From an uncultured Hyphomicrobiales bacterium (GTDB lineage Bacteria; Pseudomonadota; Alphaproteobacteria; Rhizobiales; Beijerinckiaceae), in NCBI GenBank assembly GCA_903861645.1, contig CAIOVE010000019.1, positions 82,056 through 146,055 on the forward strand: a stretch of DNA of 64,000 nt, read 5' to 3'. Positions 55,704 to 64,000 of this stretch are shown piece by piece. The position numbers and the translations under genes were made by a program. Each line of letters starts with the position of its first letter. The first letter of the stretch is position 1. The notes below the pieces were generated by a model. That model was given only the letters and a program-made list of their open reading frames with translations. It was not told where the DNA came from and did not search any database.

Positions 55704-57044
55704 ATGAGCACGCAACAGGCAACGGTCGCCGACGAGGGGCCGTGGTATTCATCGCTGACCGGTCGACAGTGGAAGACGCTGTTCGCGACCAACCTGGGTT
55801 GGCTTTTCGACGGTTTCGAGAATTACGCGCTCATCCTGACCGCCGCTCCCGCGCTCAAGCAACTGCTGGAGCCGGCGCAATATCCGCAAATTCCCGTCTA
55901 TTTCGGCACGATCATCGGCATCAACCTGCTCGGTTGGGGCATTGGCGGCATTCTCGGCGGCGTGCTGGCCGATTACATCGGCCGCAAGCGCATGATGCTC
56001 ATCGCCATCCTGGCCTATTCGATCATGACGGGCCTGTCGGCGTTCGCCTTCAGCTGGCTGTCGTTCGCGATCCTGCGTTTCCTCGTGGGCGTCGCGGTGG
56101 GGTCCGAATGGGCGACAGGTTCATCCATGATGGCCGAAATCTGGCCCGAGCGGGCGCGCGGCAAGGGCGCCGGCCTGATGCAGTCGGGCCTCGGCATCGG
56201 CTTCTTCATCGCCGCGCTGATCTGGCTCTTTGTTCAGCCGCTTGGCGACAGCTCCTGGCGCTACATGTATCTGATCGGCGTGTTGCCGGCGCTGCTGACG
56301 CTCTGGATCCGGCGCTCGATGCCGGAATCGGAACTCTGGGAAAAAGCGAACGCGGAACGCGAGGCCGCGCAGGCGCGCAAGGACGCCGGGCAGACACTGT
56401 CCGCGGCCGACGCGAAACTCACCCGGTTCACGCTGACGGACCTGTTCACGGACAAGGAAACGCGCGGGCGCACGCTCATTCTGTTCCTGATGTCGCTGAC
56501 GACGACCGTCGGCTTCTGGAGCATCTCGACCTGGGTTCCGCCCTACATCGCCTCCGTCGCGGCGCGCGGCGGCTTGCAGGCGGCGCAATGGGCGACCTAC
56601 GCCGGCATGTCCTATACGGCGGGATCGATCCTCGGATACGCCTCGGTCGGCTTCCTCGCCGACGCCTTCGGCCGCAAACCCGTCACCATGGCCTTTTACG
56701 CCGTCGCGCTGGCGTTGACGCCGGTGCTGTTCTTCTGGGCTCAAGATCTGACGCTTCTGCTGGTGCTGGCCTTCTTCAGCGGCGCCTTCGCCAGCGGCCA
56801 GTATTCGTGGATGCCGGTCTGGATCCCCGAGCTCTATCCGACGCGCATGCGCGCGACGGCCGTGGCCTTCGCCTTCAACGCGCCGCGCCTGATCGCGTTC
56901 CTCGGCCCGTTCCTCGCGGGCACGATGGTGGTGGCCTTCGGCGGCATCGGCAAGGCGGCGATGGTGCTGTCGTCGATCTACGTGCTTGGCCTGATCGTCA
57001 CGCCGTTCCTGCCGGAAACGCGCGGCAAGCCACTGCCTGAATGA
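55704..57044 (+). CDS. MFS transporter (sugar/organic-acid porter type)
   Basis: A 446-residue major facilitator with about twelve helices. The MFS signature LADYIGRKRMM lies between helices 2 and 3, and its repeat FLADAFGRKPVTM is between helices 8 and 9. FLVGVAVGSEWATGSSMMAEIWPERARG (positions about 129-156) and the ELYPTRMRATAV segment in the second half resemble metabolite:proton symporters of the aromatic-acid and sialate/shikimate groups. The ligand is unknown. A hydrophilic central loop spans about residues 205-245. It ends 21 bases from the convergent TctC/Bug receptor gene. Confidence 0.87.
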   Translation: MSTQQATVADEGPWYSSLTGRQWKTLFATNLGWLFDGFENYALILTAAPALKQLLEPAQYPQIPVYFGTIIGINLLGWGIGGILGGVLADYIGRKRMMLIAILAYSIMTGLSAFAFSWLSFAILRFLVGVAVGSEWATGSSMMAEIWPERARGKGAGLMQSGLGIGFFIAALIWLFVQPLGDSSWRYMYLIGVLPALLTLWIRRSMPESELWEKANAEREAAQARKDAGQTLSAADAKLTRFTLTDLFTDKETRGRTLILFLMSLTTTVGFWSISTWVPPYIASVAARGGLQAAQWATYAGMSYTAGSILGYASVGFLADAFGRKPVTMAFYAVALALTPVLFFWAQDLTLLLVLAFFSGAFASGQYSWMPVWIPELYPTRMRATAVAFAFNAPRLIAFLGPFLAGTMVVAFGGIGKAAMVLSSIYVLGLIVTPFLPETRGKPLPE

Positions 57045-57065
57045 CGTCGAAAACGGACGGCGCGA

Positions 57066-58037
57066 TCATTCCGGCTGGATGCCGGCTTCCTTGATCAGCG
57101 CCGTCCACTTCACCAGCTCCGTCTTGACGTAATCGGCGAAGGCGGCCGGGCCGGTGTAGAAAATCTCGATGCCGAACTTGCCGAAGCGCGCCTTCACGTC
57201 TGGGTCGTTCAGCGACGAATCAAGCGCGGCGGCGAGCTTGCGCGTCACCTCAGGCGGCAGGGCGGCGGGTCCAAAAACGCCCGCCCACGCCAGCAGGTCG
57301 TAATCGGGCATGATGGTTTCGTCGAGCGTCGGCACGTTCGGCATGGTGGCGCTGCGCGCCTTGGTCAGCACGGCGAGCGGGCGCACCGATTTCGTTTCCA
57401 GTTGCGGCAAGGCGTTGCTGAAATCGAGCGCCATGATCGACACCTGACCGCCGATGAGCGCGGTCAACGCCTCGGGATTGCTGCGATAGGCGACGCGCGC
57501 CATGTCGAGACCGAGCCGCTTGGCCATGGCCTCGCCAGTGATCTGGCCGGTGCTGTTGCCATAGGCGTAACTCACCTTGCCGGGATTGGCCTTCGCGTAG
57601 GCGACAAACTCCTTCATCGACGTCACCGGCAGGGATGGACTGACCGACATCACGGAGGGGAAGCTGCCGATGCGGGCCACCGGCGTGAAGTCGTTGATGG
57701 GATCGTAGGGCACGTTCTTGAACAGGCCCGGCGCGGCGGAATGCGTCGAATTGGTGGTGATCAGTAGCGTGTAGCCGTCGGGCGTCGCGCGCGCCACCGT
57801 GCGCGCCGCGAGAAAGCCGCCGGCGCCCGGACGATTGTCGATGATGAAGGGCTGGCCCAGCGCCTTTTCCAGCCGTTCGGCGACGATGCGCGCGGCTGTG
57901 TCGGTGATGCTGCCCGCCGTGAAGGGAATGACGATGGTGACGGGCCGGTTGGGATAGTCATCGGCGCGCGCTGGCGCGGCGCAAGCGACAAGCAAGCCAA
58001 GCGCGCCCGCGCGCGCGATCCAACGCCGATCGAGCAT
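57066..58037 (-). CDS. TctC/Bug-family periplasmic solute-binding protein (orphan)
   Basis: A 323-residue receptor of the tripartite tricarboxylate transporter family. The signal is LDRRWIARAGALGLLVACAAPARA (positions about 2-25). VTIVIPFTAGSITDTAARI, GQPFIIDNRPGAGGFLAARTV (positions about 57-77), AKANPGKVSYAYGNSTGQI and YDLLAWAGVFGPAALP are family landmarks. A TTG precedes the ATG at 58037; GGGGGGA upstream favours the ATG. No TctAB genes are adjacent. The neighbouring MFS carrier is convergent, not co-transcribed. Confidence 0.88.
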   Translation of the reverse strand: MLDRRWIARAGALGLLVACAAPARADDYPNRPVTIVIPFTAGSITDTAARIVAERLEKALGQPFIIDNRPGAGGFLAARTVARATPDGYTLLITTNSTHSAAPGLFKNVPYDPINDFTPVARIGSFPSVMSVSPSLPVTSMKEFVAYAKANPGKVSYAYGNSTGQITGEAMAKRLGLDMARVAYRSNPEALTALIGGQVSIMALDFSNALPQLETKSVRPLAVLTKARSATMPNVPTLDETIMPDYDLLAWAGVFGPAALPPEVTRKLAAALDSSLNDPDVKARFGKFGIEIFYTGPAAFADYVKTELVKWTALIKEAGIQPE

Positions 58038-58140
58038 CAAATTTCCCCCCAGTCATGTCGCGCGATATCGGCGCATGATCTTTCGTCGTCAGAATGATGG
58101 CGCCGCGCGCGCGCGTCAATGCGCGGTGTTCACGCGAATC

Positions 58141-58170
58141 AAAACGGCGAGACGCTCGCGCGCCTCGCCG
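58141..58170 (-). terminator. Intrinsic terminator of the small exported protein gene
   Basis: On the minus strand a 7-base-pair CGGCGAG/CTCGCCG stem with a 12-base loop is followed directly by TTTT, 25 bases after the stop of the gene at 58196-58504. Confidence 0.5.
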
Positions 58171-58195
58171 CCGGATGACTTGCTGGAACCGCGTC

Positions 58196-58504
58196 TCAGA
58201 AGTTGAACAGAGGACGCGCGCCCGGCAGATCGAAGCGACCCGGCAGGGTCTCCGCGCCGTAGCTGTTGGGCCCGTGGCCAAGAGTCGGCGAAACGCCTGA
58301 ATAATGGGTGTCGCCGACATAGCGCGACTCGCTCCCCTTGGCGACGACGCGCCCGCTGTCGGTGAAGGGACGCTTTTTCACTGTCAGCGCGCGGGCGGGC
58401 GCGCCATGGCGATGGTCGCGCGCCTCGGCGAGCGTGGTCATGGCGACAAGCGCGGCGATCGCGGCCGCCGTCGTGGCAAGAAACATGCGGGGAGAGCGGC
58501 TCAT
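58196..58504 (-). CDS. Small exported hypothetical protein
   Basis: A 102-residue protein that I do not recognise. Residues 1-28 form a Sec signal (MFLATTAAAIAALVAMTTLAEA core), leaving a mature part of about 74 residues that is basic at first (RDHRHGAPARALTVKKRPF) and rich in Gly, Ser and Pro afterwards, ending in PLFNF. It is probably periplasmic. The ATG at 58504 is chosen over an upstream start at 58528. An intrinsic terminator lies just downstream, which supports it as an expressed gene. Confidence 0.6.
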   Translation of the reverse strand: MSRSPRMFLATTAAAIAALVAMTTLAEARDHRHGAPARALTVKKRPFTDSGRVVAKGSESRYVGDTHYSGVSPTLGHGPNSYGAETLPGRFDLPGARPLFNF

Positions 58505-58579
58505 CGGTAATCCCTCTTGGCAAATCAAATCAGTGACTCGAACACTAACCTGTTTTTCACGCCGGCGAACCCCCCGGCG

Positions 58580-59464
58580 CTATTTCCGCGTCGGTTTTCG
58601 ACTGGCGTCGCCCGCCCGTAAAGCCGGCTTCGTCGATACGGGCTCGAGCCATCGGGAGGCGCCATTGCCGCCGCCCCGCGCGCCGCCGCAGCCGGCGCCC
58701 CGCGCCAGTTCGGCATTGGCGAAAAAGCGTCCAAGTTCGCGGTCGTCGCCGACCGAGGCGAGATCGAGGCGGTCGAGGGCGCATGTCAACGCGCGACGGT
58801 CGATCGGATGGCTGGGCGCGCCGCAGGCGTATCCCGATATCTCAAGACCGGGATGGTCGAGTCCAAGCCTGAAGCCGAGACAGGCGGCCTCGCCGGCCGG
58901 CGTATTCAACGTCAGATCGGCTGTTTCGAAAACGCCGAACCGCGATGGCATGTCGCCGGGCTGCGCGCTCCGCGTCACCGAAAAGCCGGTCTGGGCCGCC
59001 TGCCGCGCCATTTCCACGAAGAAACGGCCGCTCGCCGCTTCCTCGGCCCCCTTGCGATAGATCGACAGGCGCAAAACCGCCTCGCTGCCGGGGACGGACG
59101 GTCCGAAGGTCAGAATGTCCCGCCGCCCGCCGCCCGTCGCATGGCGGCGCGCCTCGTACATTCGGGGCGACTTGCCGAACTCGGCGCTTTCCAGCGAATA
59201 GAATCGCAGGGGATTGCGCACCTCGACCCAGTCATTGCGCGGGGCCGCCGTTGACGCGGGCTCGGCGACCGGGGCGGAGGGCGCGCGCATGGCCGCCGTG
59301 GCGGCCGCCGCGAAAACCGCCATGCCAACGGCGCCGATCGCCACCGAGGCCCGACGCAACAATCGCGCGCGCGCCTTGCGGTTCATCGCTCGCAGCGCAC
59401 CCGCCGGTCCGGCGCCGGCGTCGAGAAAAGGACCACCCGGTCCTGAAAGCGTGAGCATGGACAT
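58580..59464 (-). CDS. Hypothetical protein with one membrane segment
   Basis: A 294-residue protein without a family I can name. A basic stretch (MNRKARARLLRRAS, about residues 27-40) precedes one hydrophobic helix (about 41-59), followed by a Pro/Ala linker. A soluble part from about residue 75 begins WVEVRNPLRFYSLESAEFG and contains three Cys residues between about 190 and 260. The layout suggests an anchored or exported periplasmic protein. A later start at 59386 is possible. The C-terminus is low-complexity Gly/Ala/Arg. Confidence 0.6.
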   Translation of the reverse strand: MSMLTLSGPGGPFLDAGAGPAGALRAMNRKARARLLRRASVAIGAVGMAVFAAAATAAMRAPSAPVAEPASTAAPRNDWVEVRNPLRFYSLESAEFGKSPRMYEARRHATGGGRRDILTFGPSVPGSEAVLRLSIYRKGAEEAASGRFFVEMARQAAQTGFSVTRSAQPGDMPSRFGVFETADLTLNTPAGEAACLGFRLGLDHPGLEISGYACGAPSHPIDRRALTCALDRLDLASVGDDRELGRFFANAELARGAGCGGARGGGNGASRWLEPVSTKPALRAGDASRKPTRK

Positions 59465-59641
59465 GACGCATCCCCGGCTCCATTCGGAGCTCTGTTCCCT
59501 GTTGGATGGGGACAGTGTCGTCGCGGCGGGTATGCGGCGGGTTACGAACGAGGGTTAACGAAAATGACGGTCAAAATTGAATTAAATTGCGCCCGATCGC
59601 GCCCGAGTCCATGGTGACGCATCGATAAAGGGAGGTTTGCA

Positions 59642-60121
59642 ATGCCCATTTCCATCCGCCGCGTCGTGACCGGCCATGACGCCAGCGGCCAGGCGGTCGT
59701 CGCCATCGACGAAATCGCGAAAAACGTCATTTCCACTCGGCCGGGACAATCGAGCACTGTCATCTGGAGCCACGCCGAAACCCCGGTGGACAACGAGGAA
59801 GCGCTCGATGGCGGCCTGCGCGACGTCAAGCAATGCGCGGGCGATGGCGCCATCTTCCGGGTCGTCCAGTACGATCCGGGCGTCGCGCCGCGCAATCACC
59901 GCACGGAAACCGTCGACTACGCCGCCGTTCTTTCCGGCGAAATCGACATGCGTCTCGACGACGGCAAGGAAGTCCATCTGCGGGCCGGCGACGTTCTCGT
60001 GCAACGCGGCACGATCCACGACTGGATCAATCGGGGCGCTGTCCCCTGCGTCATCGCCTTCGTGCTTATCGCCGCCAGGCCCGTCGAAAAGGGCGGCGCG
60101 AGCCTGCGGGCGGTCGGCTGA
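59642..60121 (+). CDS. Cupin-domain protein coupled to a solute receptor
   Basis: A 159-residue cupin. Metal-binding candidates are the His and Glu in APRNHRTETVDYAAVLSGE (about residues 82-100) and the His in VQRGTIHDWINRG near residue 125. The N-terminal 70 residues form the extra strands seen in small cupins of the ureidoglycolate/oxalate and sugar-isomerase-like groups. No substrate can be read. GGGAGG precedes the ATG. Its TGA shares one base with the ATG of the downstream TctC/Bug receptor gene, so the two are translationally coupled. Confidence 0.82.
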   Translation: MPISIRRVVTGHDASGQAVVAIDEIAKNVISTRPGQSSTVIWSHAETPVDNEEALDGGLRDVKQCAGDGAIFRVVQYDPGVAPRNHRTETVDYAAVLSGEIDMRLDDGKEVHLRAGDVLVQRGTIHDWINRGAVPCVIAFVLIAARPVEKGGASLRAVG

Positions 60122-61077
60122 TGCTGGCGCGCGCGGCGGCGATCACGCTCGCCCTGATCCTGCCGCGCGCGGCGCTGGCCGCGTGGCCCGAGCGACCGGT
60201 GCGGATCGTCGTCGCGTCGGCGGCCGGCGGCGGCACGGACAGCGTGGCGCGCGTTCTGGCCGACCATCTGTCGAAGACCATGGGCCAGACGTTTTACGTT
60301 GAAAACAAGCCCGGCGCCGGCAACGTGCTTGGCAGCGACGTCGTCGCGCGGGCGGCGCCCGATGGCTATACGCTGTTGATGTCGGCCAGCACGCTGGCCA
60401 TCAATCACGTCATGTACAAGAAGCTGCCCTATGACGCGCGTCGCGATTTCGCGCCGATCACGCGGCTGGTGTCCTTGCCGAACGCGCTCGTGGTGGGCGC
60501 CGCGCAACCGTACCGAACGGTTGGCGACCTGATAGCCGCCGCCAGGGCGCGGCCCGGCGAGCTGAGTTTCGGGTCGGCGGGCGTCGGCACGGCGCCGCAC
60601 ATGGCCATGGAGCTGTTTCGCGTCATGGCTGGCGTCGACATGACCCATGTGCCCTATACGGGCGTCGCGCCGGCGCTGATCGATGTCATCGGCGGGCGCG
60701 TGACCGGCATGCAGGTGAACTATCTATCCGGCAAGCCGCAGATCGATTCCGGCGCGCTCCGCGCGCTGGCGGTCTCGACGCTCAAGCGATCGAGCGTCGC
60801 GCCTGAATTGCCAACCATCGCAGAATCGGGCGTGCCTGGCTTCGAGGCCATCCAGTGGTTCGGTCTGCTCGCGCCAGCGGGAACGCCGGTCGACATCGTT
60901 CGGCGCCTGCGCGATGAAACCGTCGCCGGCCTCGCCACGCCGGAGATGCGCGGGCGCTTCGCGGCGGAGGGCGCGGAACCGGTCGGCGATACCCCGGAGG
61001 AATTCGCCGGCGTCATCCGCGCCGAAATGGATAAATGGTCCGACGTCGCCCTGCGCGCCAACATCAAGCCGGAATGA
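60121..61077 (+). CDS. TctC/Bug-family periplasmic solute-binding protein, coupled to a cupin
   Basis: A 318-residue Bug receptor. The signal peptide covers residues 1-20 (MLARAAAITLALILPRAALA). VRIVVASAAGGGTDSVARVL, VENKPGAGNVLGSDVVARA, ARPGELSFGSAGVGTAPHMAM (positions about 141-161) and GFEAIQWFGLLAPAGTPVDI are family landmarks. The frame is open upstream, but that is the cupin gene in another phase. The ATG overlaps the cupin stop by one base. The pairing implies that the receptor's ligand and the cupin's substrate are related. Confidence 0.88.
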   Translation: MLARAAAITLALILPRAALAAWPERPVRIVVASAAGGGTDSVARVLADHLSKTMGQTFYVENKPGAGNVLGSDVVARAAPDGYTLLMSASTLAINHVMYKKLPYDARRDFAPITRLVSLPNALVVGAAQPYRTVGDLIAAARARPGELSFGSAGVGTAPHMAMELFRVMAGVDMTHVPYTGVAPALIDVIGGRVTGMQVNYLSGKPQIDSGALRALAVSTLKRSSVAPELPTIAESGVPGFEAIQWFGLLAPAGTPVDIVRRLRDETVAGLATPEMRGRFAAEGAEPVGDTPEEFAGVIRAEMDKWSDVALRANIKPE

Positions 61078-61146
61078 CCGCGCGATAGAGGATTTTCGCC
61101 GGCCCTCGCGTCGTGTAGATGTGGCCGGCAGGAGTCCGCGCGCCCG

Positions 61147-62157
61147 ATGGAACTCATCCAGACCCCAGACAATCCCATGCCGGCGGGCGCGGTCGCGACT
61201 TCGCTGCGCGCCGTCGACGGCCTGAGCCTGCGGGTGTCGCGCTGGCATCCGCCGGGCGCGGCGGCGGGCACGGTGCTGATCTGCGCTGGACGCGCCGAAT
61301 TCATCGAGAAGTATTTCGAGACCATCGGCGACCTGCTGAAGCGCGGCCTGACCGTCGTCGCCTTCGACTGGCGTGGACAGGGCCTGTCGGACCGCGAACT
61401 CGATAATTCGCGCAAGGGACATATTGACGATTTCTCGCTCTATGAGCGCGATCTCGACGCCGTGACGCAACAAGCGTTGGAGCCTTTCTGCCCGCGGCCC
61501 TGGTTCGCGCTTGGACATTCCATGGGCGCGGCCGTGCTGCTGGCGCAGGCGCGGCGCGGCGCCTCGCCCTTCGAACGGCTGGCCCTTCTGGGGCCGCTCA
61601 TCGGCGTGCATGGCTTGCGCTTGCCGAAAGCCTCGCGCCTGCTGGCCGAAGCGCTCGACACCATCGGCTTTGGCGGCGCTTTCGTCCCGGGCGGACGCTC
61701 GACGTCGGCGCTGACGAAACCCTTCGACGGCAACCGCCTGACGTCGGATGAAAGCCGGTATCGTCGCAACGCCGGCGTGGTCGCGGCGGCGCCTGGCCTG
61801 TCCATCGGTTCGCCCACCATTGGCTGGCTGAACGCGGCCTTCCGGCTCATGCAACAGTTCGCCGACCCGGAATATCCACGCCGCGTCCTGACGCCATCGC
61901 TGGTCATCGCGGCCGGAGACGAGCGGGTCGTCGACGGACAGGCTGTCGAGGTCTTCGCAACGCGGCTGAAGGCTGGCCGCCACGTCGTCATCCCCTACGC
62001 CCGGCACGAAATCCTGATGGAACGCGACGTTTTCCGCCAGCAATTCTGGGCGGCCTTCGACGCCTTCATTCCCGGCGCGCGGGGCGAGTTGCGGGCCATT
62101 GAAACCGCGCAGGGCTGGATCGAACAGGCGCGCGGCAAGCGCGCCGTCTGGCGATAA
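61147..62157 (+). CDS. Alpha/beta-fold hydrolase (lysophospholipase/monoacylglycerol-lipase-like)
   Basis: A 336-residue serine hydrolase. The pattern VLICAGRAEFIEKYFETI, FDWRGQGLSD and the nucleophile motif LGHSMGAAV (Ser about residue 125) is that of the lysophospholipase L2/monoglyceride lipase group. The Asp is in AAGDERVVDG and the His in PYARHEILME. There is no signal peptide, so it acts in the cytosol or at the inner membrane face. It is convergent with gshA, with 17 bases between the stops. Confidence 0.88.
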   Translation: MELIQTPDNPMPAGAVATSLRAVDGLSLRVSRWHPPGAAAGTVLICAGRAEFIEKYFETIGDLLKRGLTVVAFDWRGQGLSDRELDNSRKGHIDDFSLYERDLDAVTQQALEPFCPRPWFALGHSMGAAVLLAQARRGASPFERLALLGPLIGVHGLRLPKASRLLAEALDTIGFGGAFVPGGRSTSALTKPFDGNRLTSDESRYRRNAGVVAAAPGLSIGSPTIGWLNAAFRLMQQFADPEYPRRVLTPSLVIAAGDERVVDGQAVEVFATRLKAGRHVVIPYARHEILMERDVFRQQFWAAFDAFIPGARGELRAIETAQGWIEQARGKRAVWR

Positions 62158-62174
62158 AAGCGCCGGGACGCCCG

Positions 62175-63560
62175 CTAGAGCGCCGCCTCGGCGAAGACGG
62201 GATCGACCACCCCGCCCCATGGCCCGTTGAAACGATCCAGCCAGTCGCGCGCCGGCGATCGCCCCGTCGCGATCCGTTCCTCCAGCAAGCCAAGATAGAT
62301 CGTCTCGTCGCGACCGCGCGCGTCGAGGCGACGGCGGCGACGCAGGCCCTCGCGGGCGATGGCGAGCGTCTCGCGACCGATCTCGCGCAGGCTTCGCCCG
62401 GCCACGGTCGCCGCGAGGCCGAGGGTCGGCACATCGTCACGCAGCGCCTGTCGCTGTTCGGCGCTCCAGTTCTTGACAATGTCCCACGCCGCGTCGAGCG
62501 CGCCGCCATCATACAGAAGGCCGACGAACAGGGCCGGCAAGGCCAGGATCTGATCGCGCGAGCCGACATCGGCGCCGCGCATTTCCAGATATTTCTTCAG
62601 GCGCACCTCGGGAAAGATCGTCGAGAGGTGATTGGCCCAATCGGACAGGGTCGCGGTCTCGCCGGGCATGGCGGCGAGGCGGCCGGCGAGCAGATCGCGG
62701 AAATCGGCGCCGGTGACGTCGTGATAGTCGTCGCCGCGCTTGACGAAATACATGGGCACTTGCAACGCGTAATCGACGAAGCGCTCGAAGCCCATGCCGT
62801 CCTCGAAGACGAACGGCAGCATGCCGGCGCGATGATTGTCCGTATCGCGCCAGATTTCCGATCGCTCGGACAGACGACCGTTTGGCCGCCCGTTGGTGAA
62901 GGGCGAATTGGCGAAAAGCGCCGTCGCCAGCGGCTGCAGGGCGATGGACACCCTCAGCTTGCGGACCATGTCGGCCTCGGAAGCAAAGTCGAGGTTCGCC
63001 TGAACCGTCGCGGTCCGGTACATCATGTCGAGGCCGCGCGACCCGACCTTCGGCATGTATTCGGTCATGATCCGATAGCGGCTCTTGGGCATGACCGGCG
63101 TTTGTTCCAGCGACCATTTCGGGCTCATGCCCAAGCCAAGGAACCCTATGTCATGGCGATCCGCCACCAGCCCGGCGAGCCGGAGATGATCGTCGAGTTC
63201 TCTGGCGGTCTGGTGAATATTGTCCAAAGGCGCGCCGGAAAGCTCGAACTGTCCGCCCGGTTCCAGCGAAATGGCGCCGCCCTCGACCGGGTCGTACAAC
63301 CCGATCAGCGCGCCGCCGTCCTCGATCCGCTCCCAGCCCGTCTCACTGGCCATTCCCTCCAGAAGGGCGCCAACGCCGCCCTGCCCCGAGGCTCCGCGAC
63401 CGCCATAGGGAACAGGACTCAAGTCATTCTTGTAAAAAAGAATTTTTTCGTGCTCGGTGCCAAGGCGGAATTCAGACGCGGGTTTGCAGCCGCTCTCCAG
63501 CCAGGCCGTAAGTTCCCCGCGCGAGCGGATGGGTGTGCTGTCAGAGACGTCGCGCGCCAT
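62175..63560 (-). CDS. gshA: Glutamate-cysteine ligase (plant/alphaproteobacterial type)
   Basis: A 461-residue enzyme catalysing the first step of glutathione synthesis. FRLGTEHEKILFY near the N-terminus, PGGQFELSGAP around residue 107, FLGLGMSPKW, YMPKVGSRGLDMMYRTATVQANLD (positions about 168-191) and YLEMRGADVGS are hallmarks of the plant-like GCS2 group common in alphaproteobacteria. It differs from the gamma-proteobacterial type. The ATG at 63560 gives MARDVSDSTPIRSR. It is the last complete gene before the insertion-sequence remnant. Confidence 0.94.
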   Translation of the reverse strand: MARDVSDSTPIRSRGELTAWLESGCKPASEFRLGTEHEKILFYKNDLSPVPYGGRGASGQGGVGALLEGMASETGWERIEDGGALIGLYDPVEGGAISLEPGGQFELSGAPLDNIHQTARELDDHLRLAGLVADRHDIGFLGLGMSPKWSLEQTPVMPKSRYRIMTEYMPKVGSRGLDMMYRTATVQANLDFASEADMVRKLRVSIALQPLATALFANSPFTNGRPNGRLSERSEIWRDTDNHRAGMLPFVFEDGMGFERFVDYALQVPMYFVKRGDDYHDVTGADFRDLLAGRLAAMPGETATLSDWANHLSTIFPEVRLKKYLEMRGADVGSRDQILALPALFVGLLYDGGALDAAWDIVKNWSAEQRQALRDDVPTLGLAATVAGRSLREIGRETLAIAREGLRRRRRLDARGRDETIYLGLLEERIATGRSPARDWLDRFNGPWGGVVDPVFAEAAL

Positions 63561-63795
63561 TCAATGGACTCCGGGGACAATCGGACTGGTGTCGGCGGAG
63601 ACCGCCCGCGCCGCATTCATAGGCGGGCGGGCGAACGGACGCAATCCGCGCGGCGCCTTGCGTAATAATTGAACACTTTCAGTCCGAATAGTGTGAACGA
63701 TCGTTGACCATGAGACGGAATTCCAAGGTCTTTCCAAATGATAAGGCGGATTATCGAGCCGTATTAACTCTATTCTAAGTGTCTGTCCGGAGAGA

Positions 63796-64000
63796 TCATG
63801 CTGGATTGCATAGCTTTCTGAGCATAAGCCTTATTGACGCGAGGCGCAGGAACGCGAGCGCTCTTCGGTTGAGATTTTCCCAGTCCTTGGCTAGGCGCCT
63901 GCACCTCGCGAGCCATGCGAATGTGCGTTCGACAACCCATCGCTTTGGCAGAATGACAAACCCTTTGGCGTGATCCGAGCGCTTGACGATTTCGACGTAC
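63796..64000 (-). mobile_element. IS5-family transposase, C-terminal part cut by the window edge
   Basis: Reading inward from the right edge on the minus strand gives 67 codons ending in TGA at 63796-63798. They include [19 protein letters not shown], with the Glu of the DDE triad, then [11 protein letters not shown] and [14 protein letters not shown]. This is the standard C-terminus of IS5-family (IS427-like) transposases. The rest of the element lies outside the window, so it cannot be said whether it is intact. The sequence CTAA at 63775-63778, followed by GTGTCTGTCCGG, may mark the target site and terminal repeat. The gene ends about 235 bases upstream of gshA. Confidence 0.88.

Overview
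The window is a strongly G+C-rich chromosomal segment packed with long genes and almost no spacer; no gap between genes exceeds about 240 bases. The gene set points to an alphaproteobacterium, most likely of the order Hyphomicrobiales. The evidence is ubiquinone genes ubiE-ubiB, a plant/alphaproteobacterial-type glutamate-cysteine ligase, a Yej microcin-C/oligopeptide-type transporter, many TctC/Bug and NitT/TauT solute receptors, an oxalyl-CoA pathway and frequent GTG/TTG starts. The genus cannot be fixed from the sequence alone. I see no rRNA, tRNA, CRISPR array or prophage.

Region by region. 1-4.6 kb: MAPEG membrane protein, a luciferase-like flavin enzyme, a sterol-desaturase/cupin pair and a thiamine-diphosphate enzyme. 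4.7-7.1 kb: a multicopper oxidase with all four copper motifs but an in-frame TAA, behind an unusually A+T-rich upstream region. 7.1-9.5 kb: a YefM-YoeB toxin-antitoxin pair with a recognisable operator, next to lepA. 9.6-17.3 kb: an oxalate locus (oxlT, frc, oxc, a GntR regulator and a divergent ADP-forming acyl-CoA synthetase) with two copies of a GntR-like operator between the divergent promoters. 17.4-27.7 kb: pgi, yejABEF, deoB, upp and mutM, a co-directional housekeeping/salvage block. 27.9-33.8 kb: a small membrane protein, two orphan solute receptors, ubiB-ubiE and a Tat-exported hydrolase.

33.8-44.4 kb: superoxide dismutase, a phosphotriesterase-like lactonase, an acyl-CoA dehydrogenase and an FAD oxidoreductase. 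These are followed by a phthalate-like catabolic set: Rieske oxygenase, class II aldolase/decarboxylase, Gfo/Idh dehydrogenase, and a separate 4,5-dihydroxyphthalate-decarboxylase-like gene, interspersed with trmO and a second luciferase-like enzyme. 44.4-49.7 kb: a NitT/TauT receptor, then a compact cluster of isochorismatase-fold hydrolase, PuuE-type deacetylase and a complete NitT/TauT-type ABC transporter. This looks like import plus two-step amide/imide hydrolysis of an unidentified nitrogen compound.

49.7-63.6 kb: DTW tRNA-modification enzyme, DUF4337 protein, xseA, msrB, a metallophosphoesterase next to a Ser/Thr kinase fused to a universal stress protein domain, an MFS carrier, two TctC/Bug receptors (one coupled to a cupin), two hypothetical proteins, an alpha/beta hydrolase and gshA. 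The right edge cuts through the C-terminus of an IS5-family transposase. Overall the segment combines housekeeping genes with a soil/plant-associated capacity to scavenge organic acids, oxalate and aromatic carboxylates.
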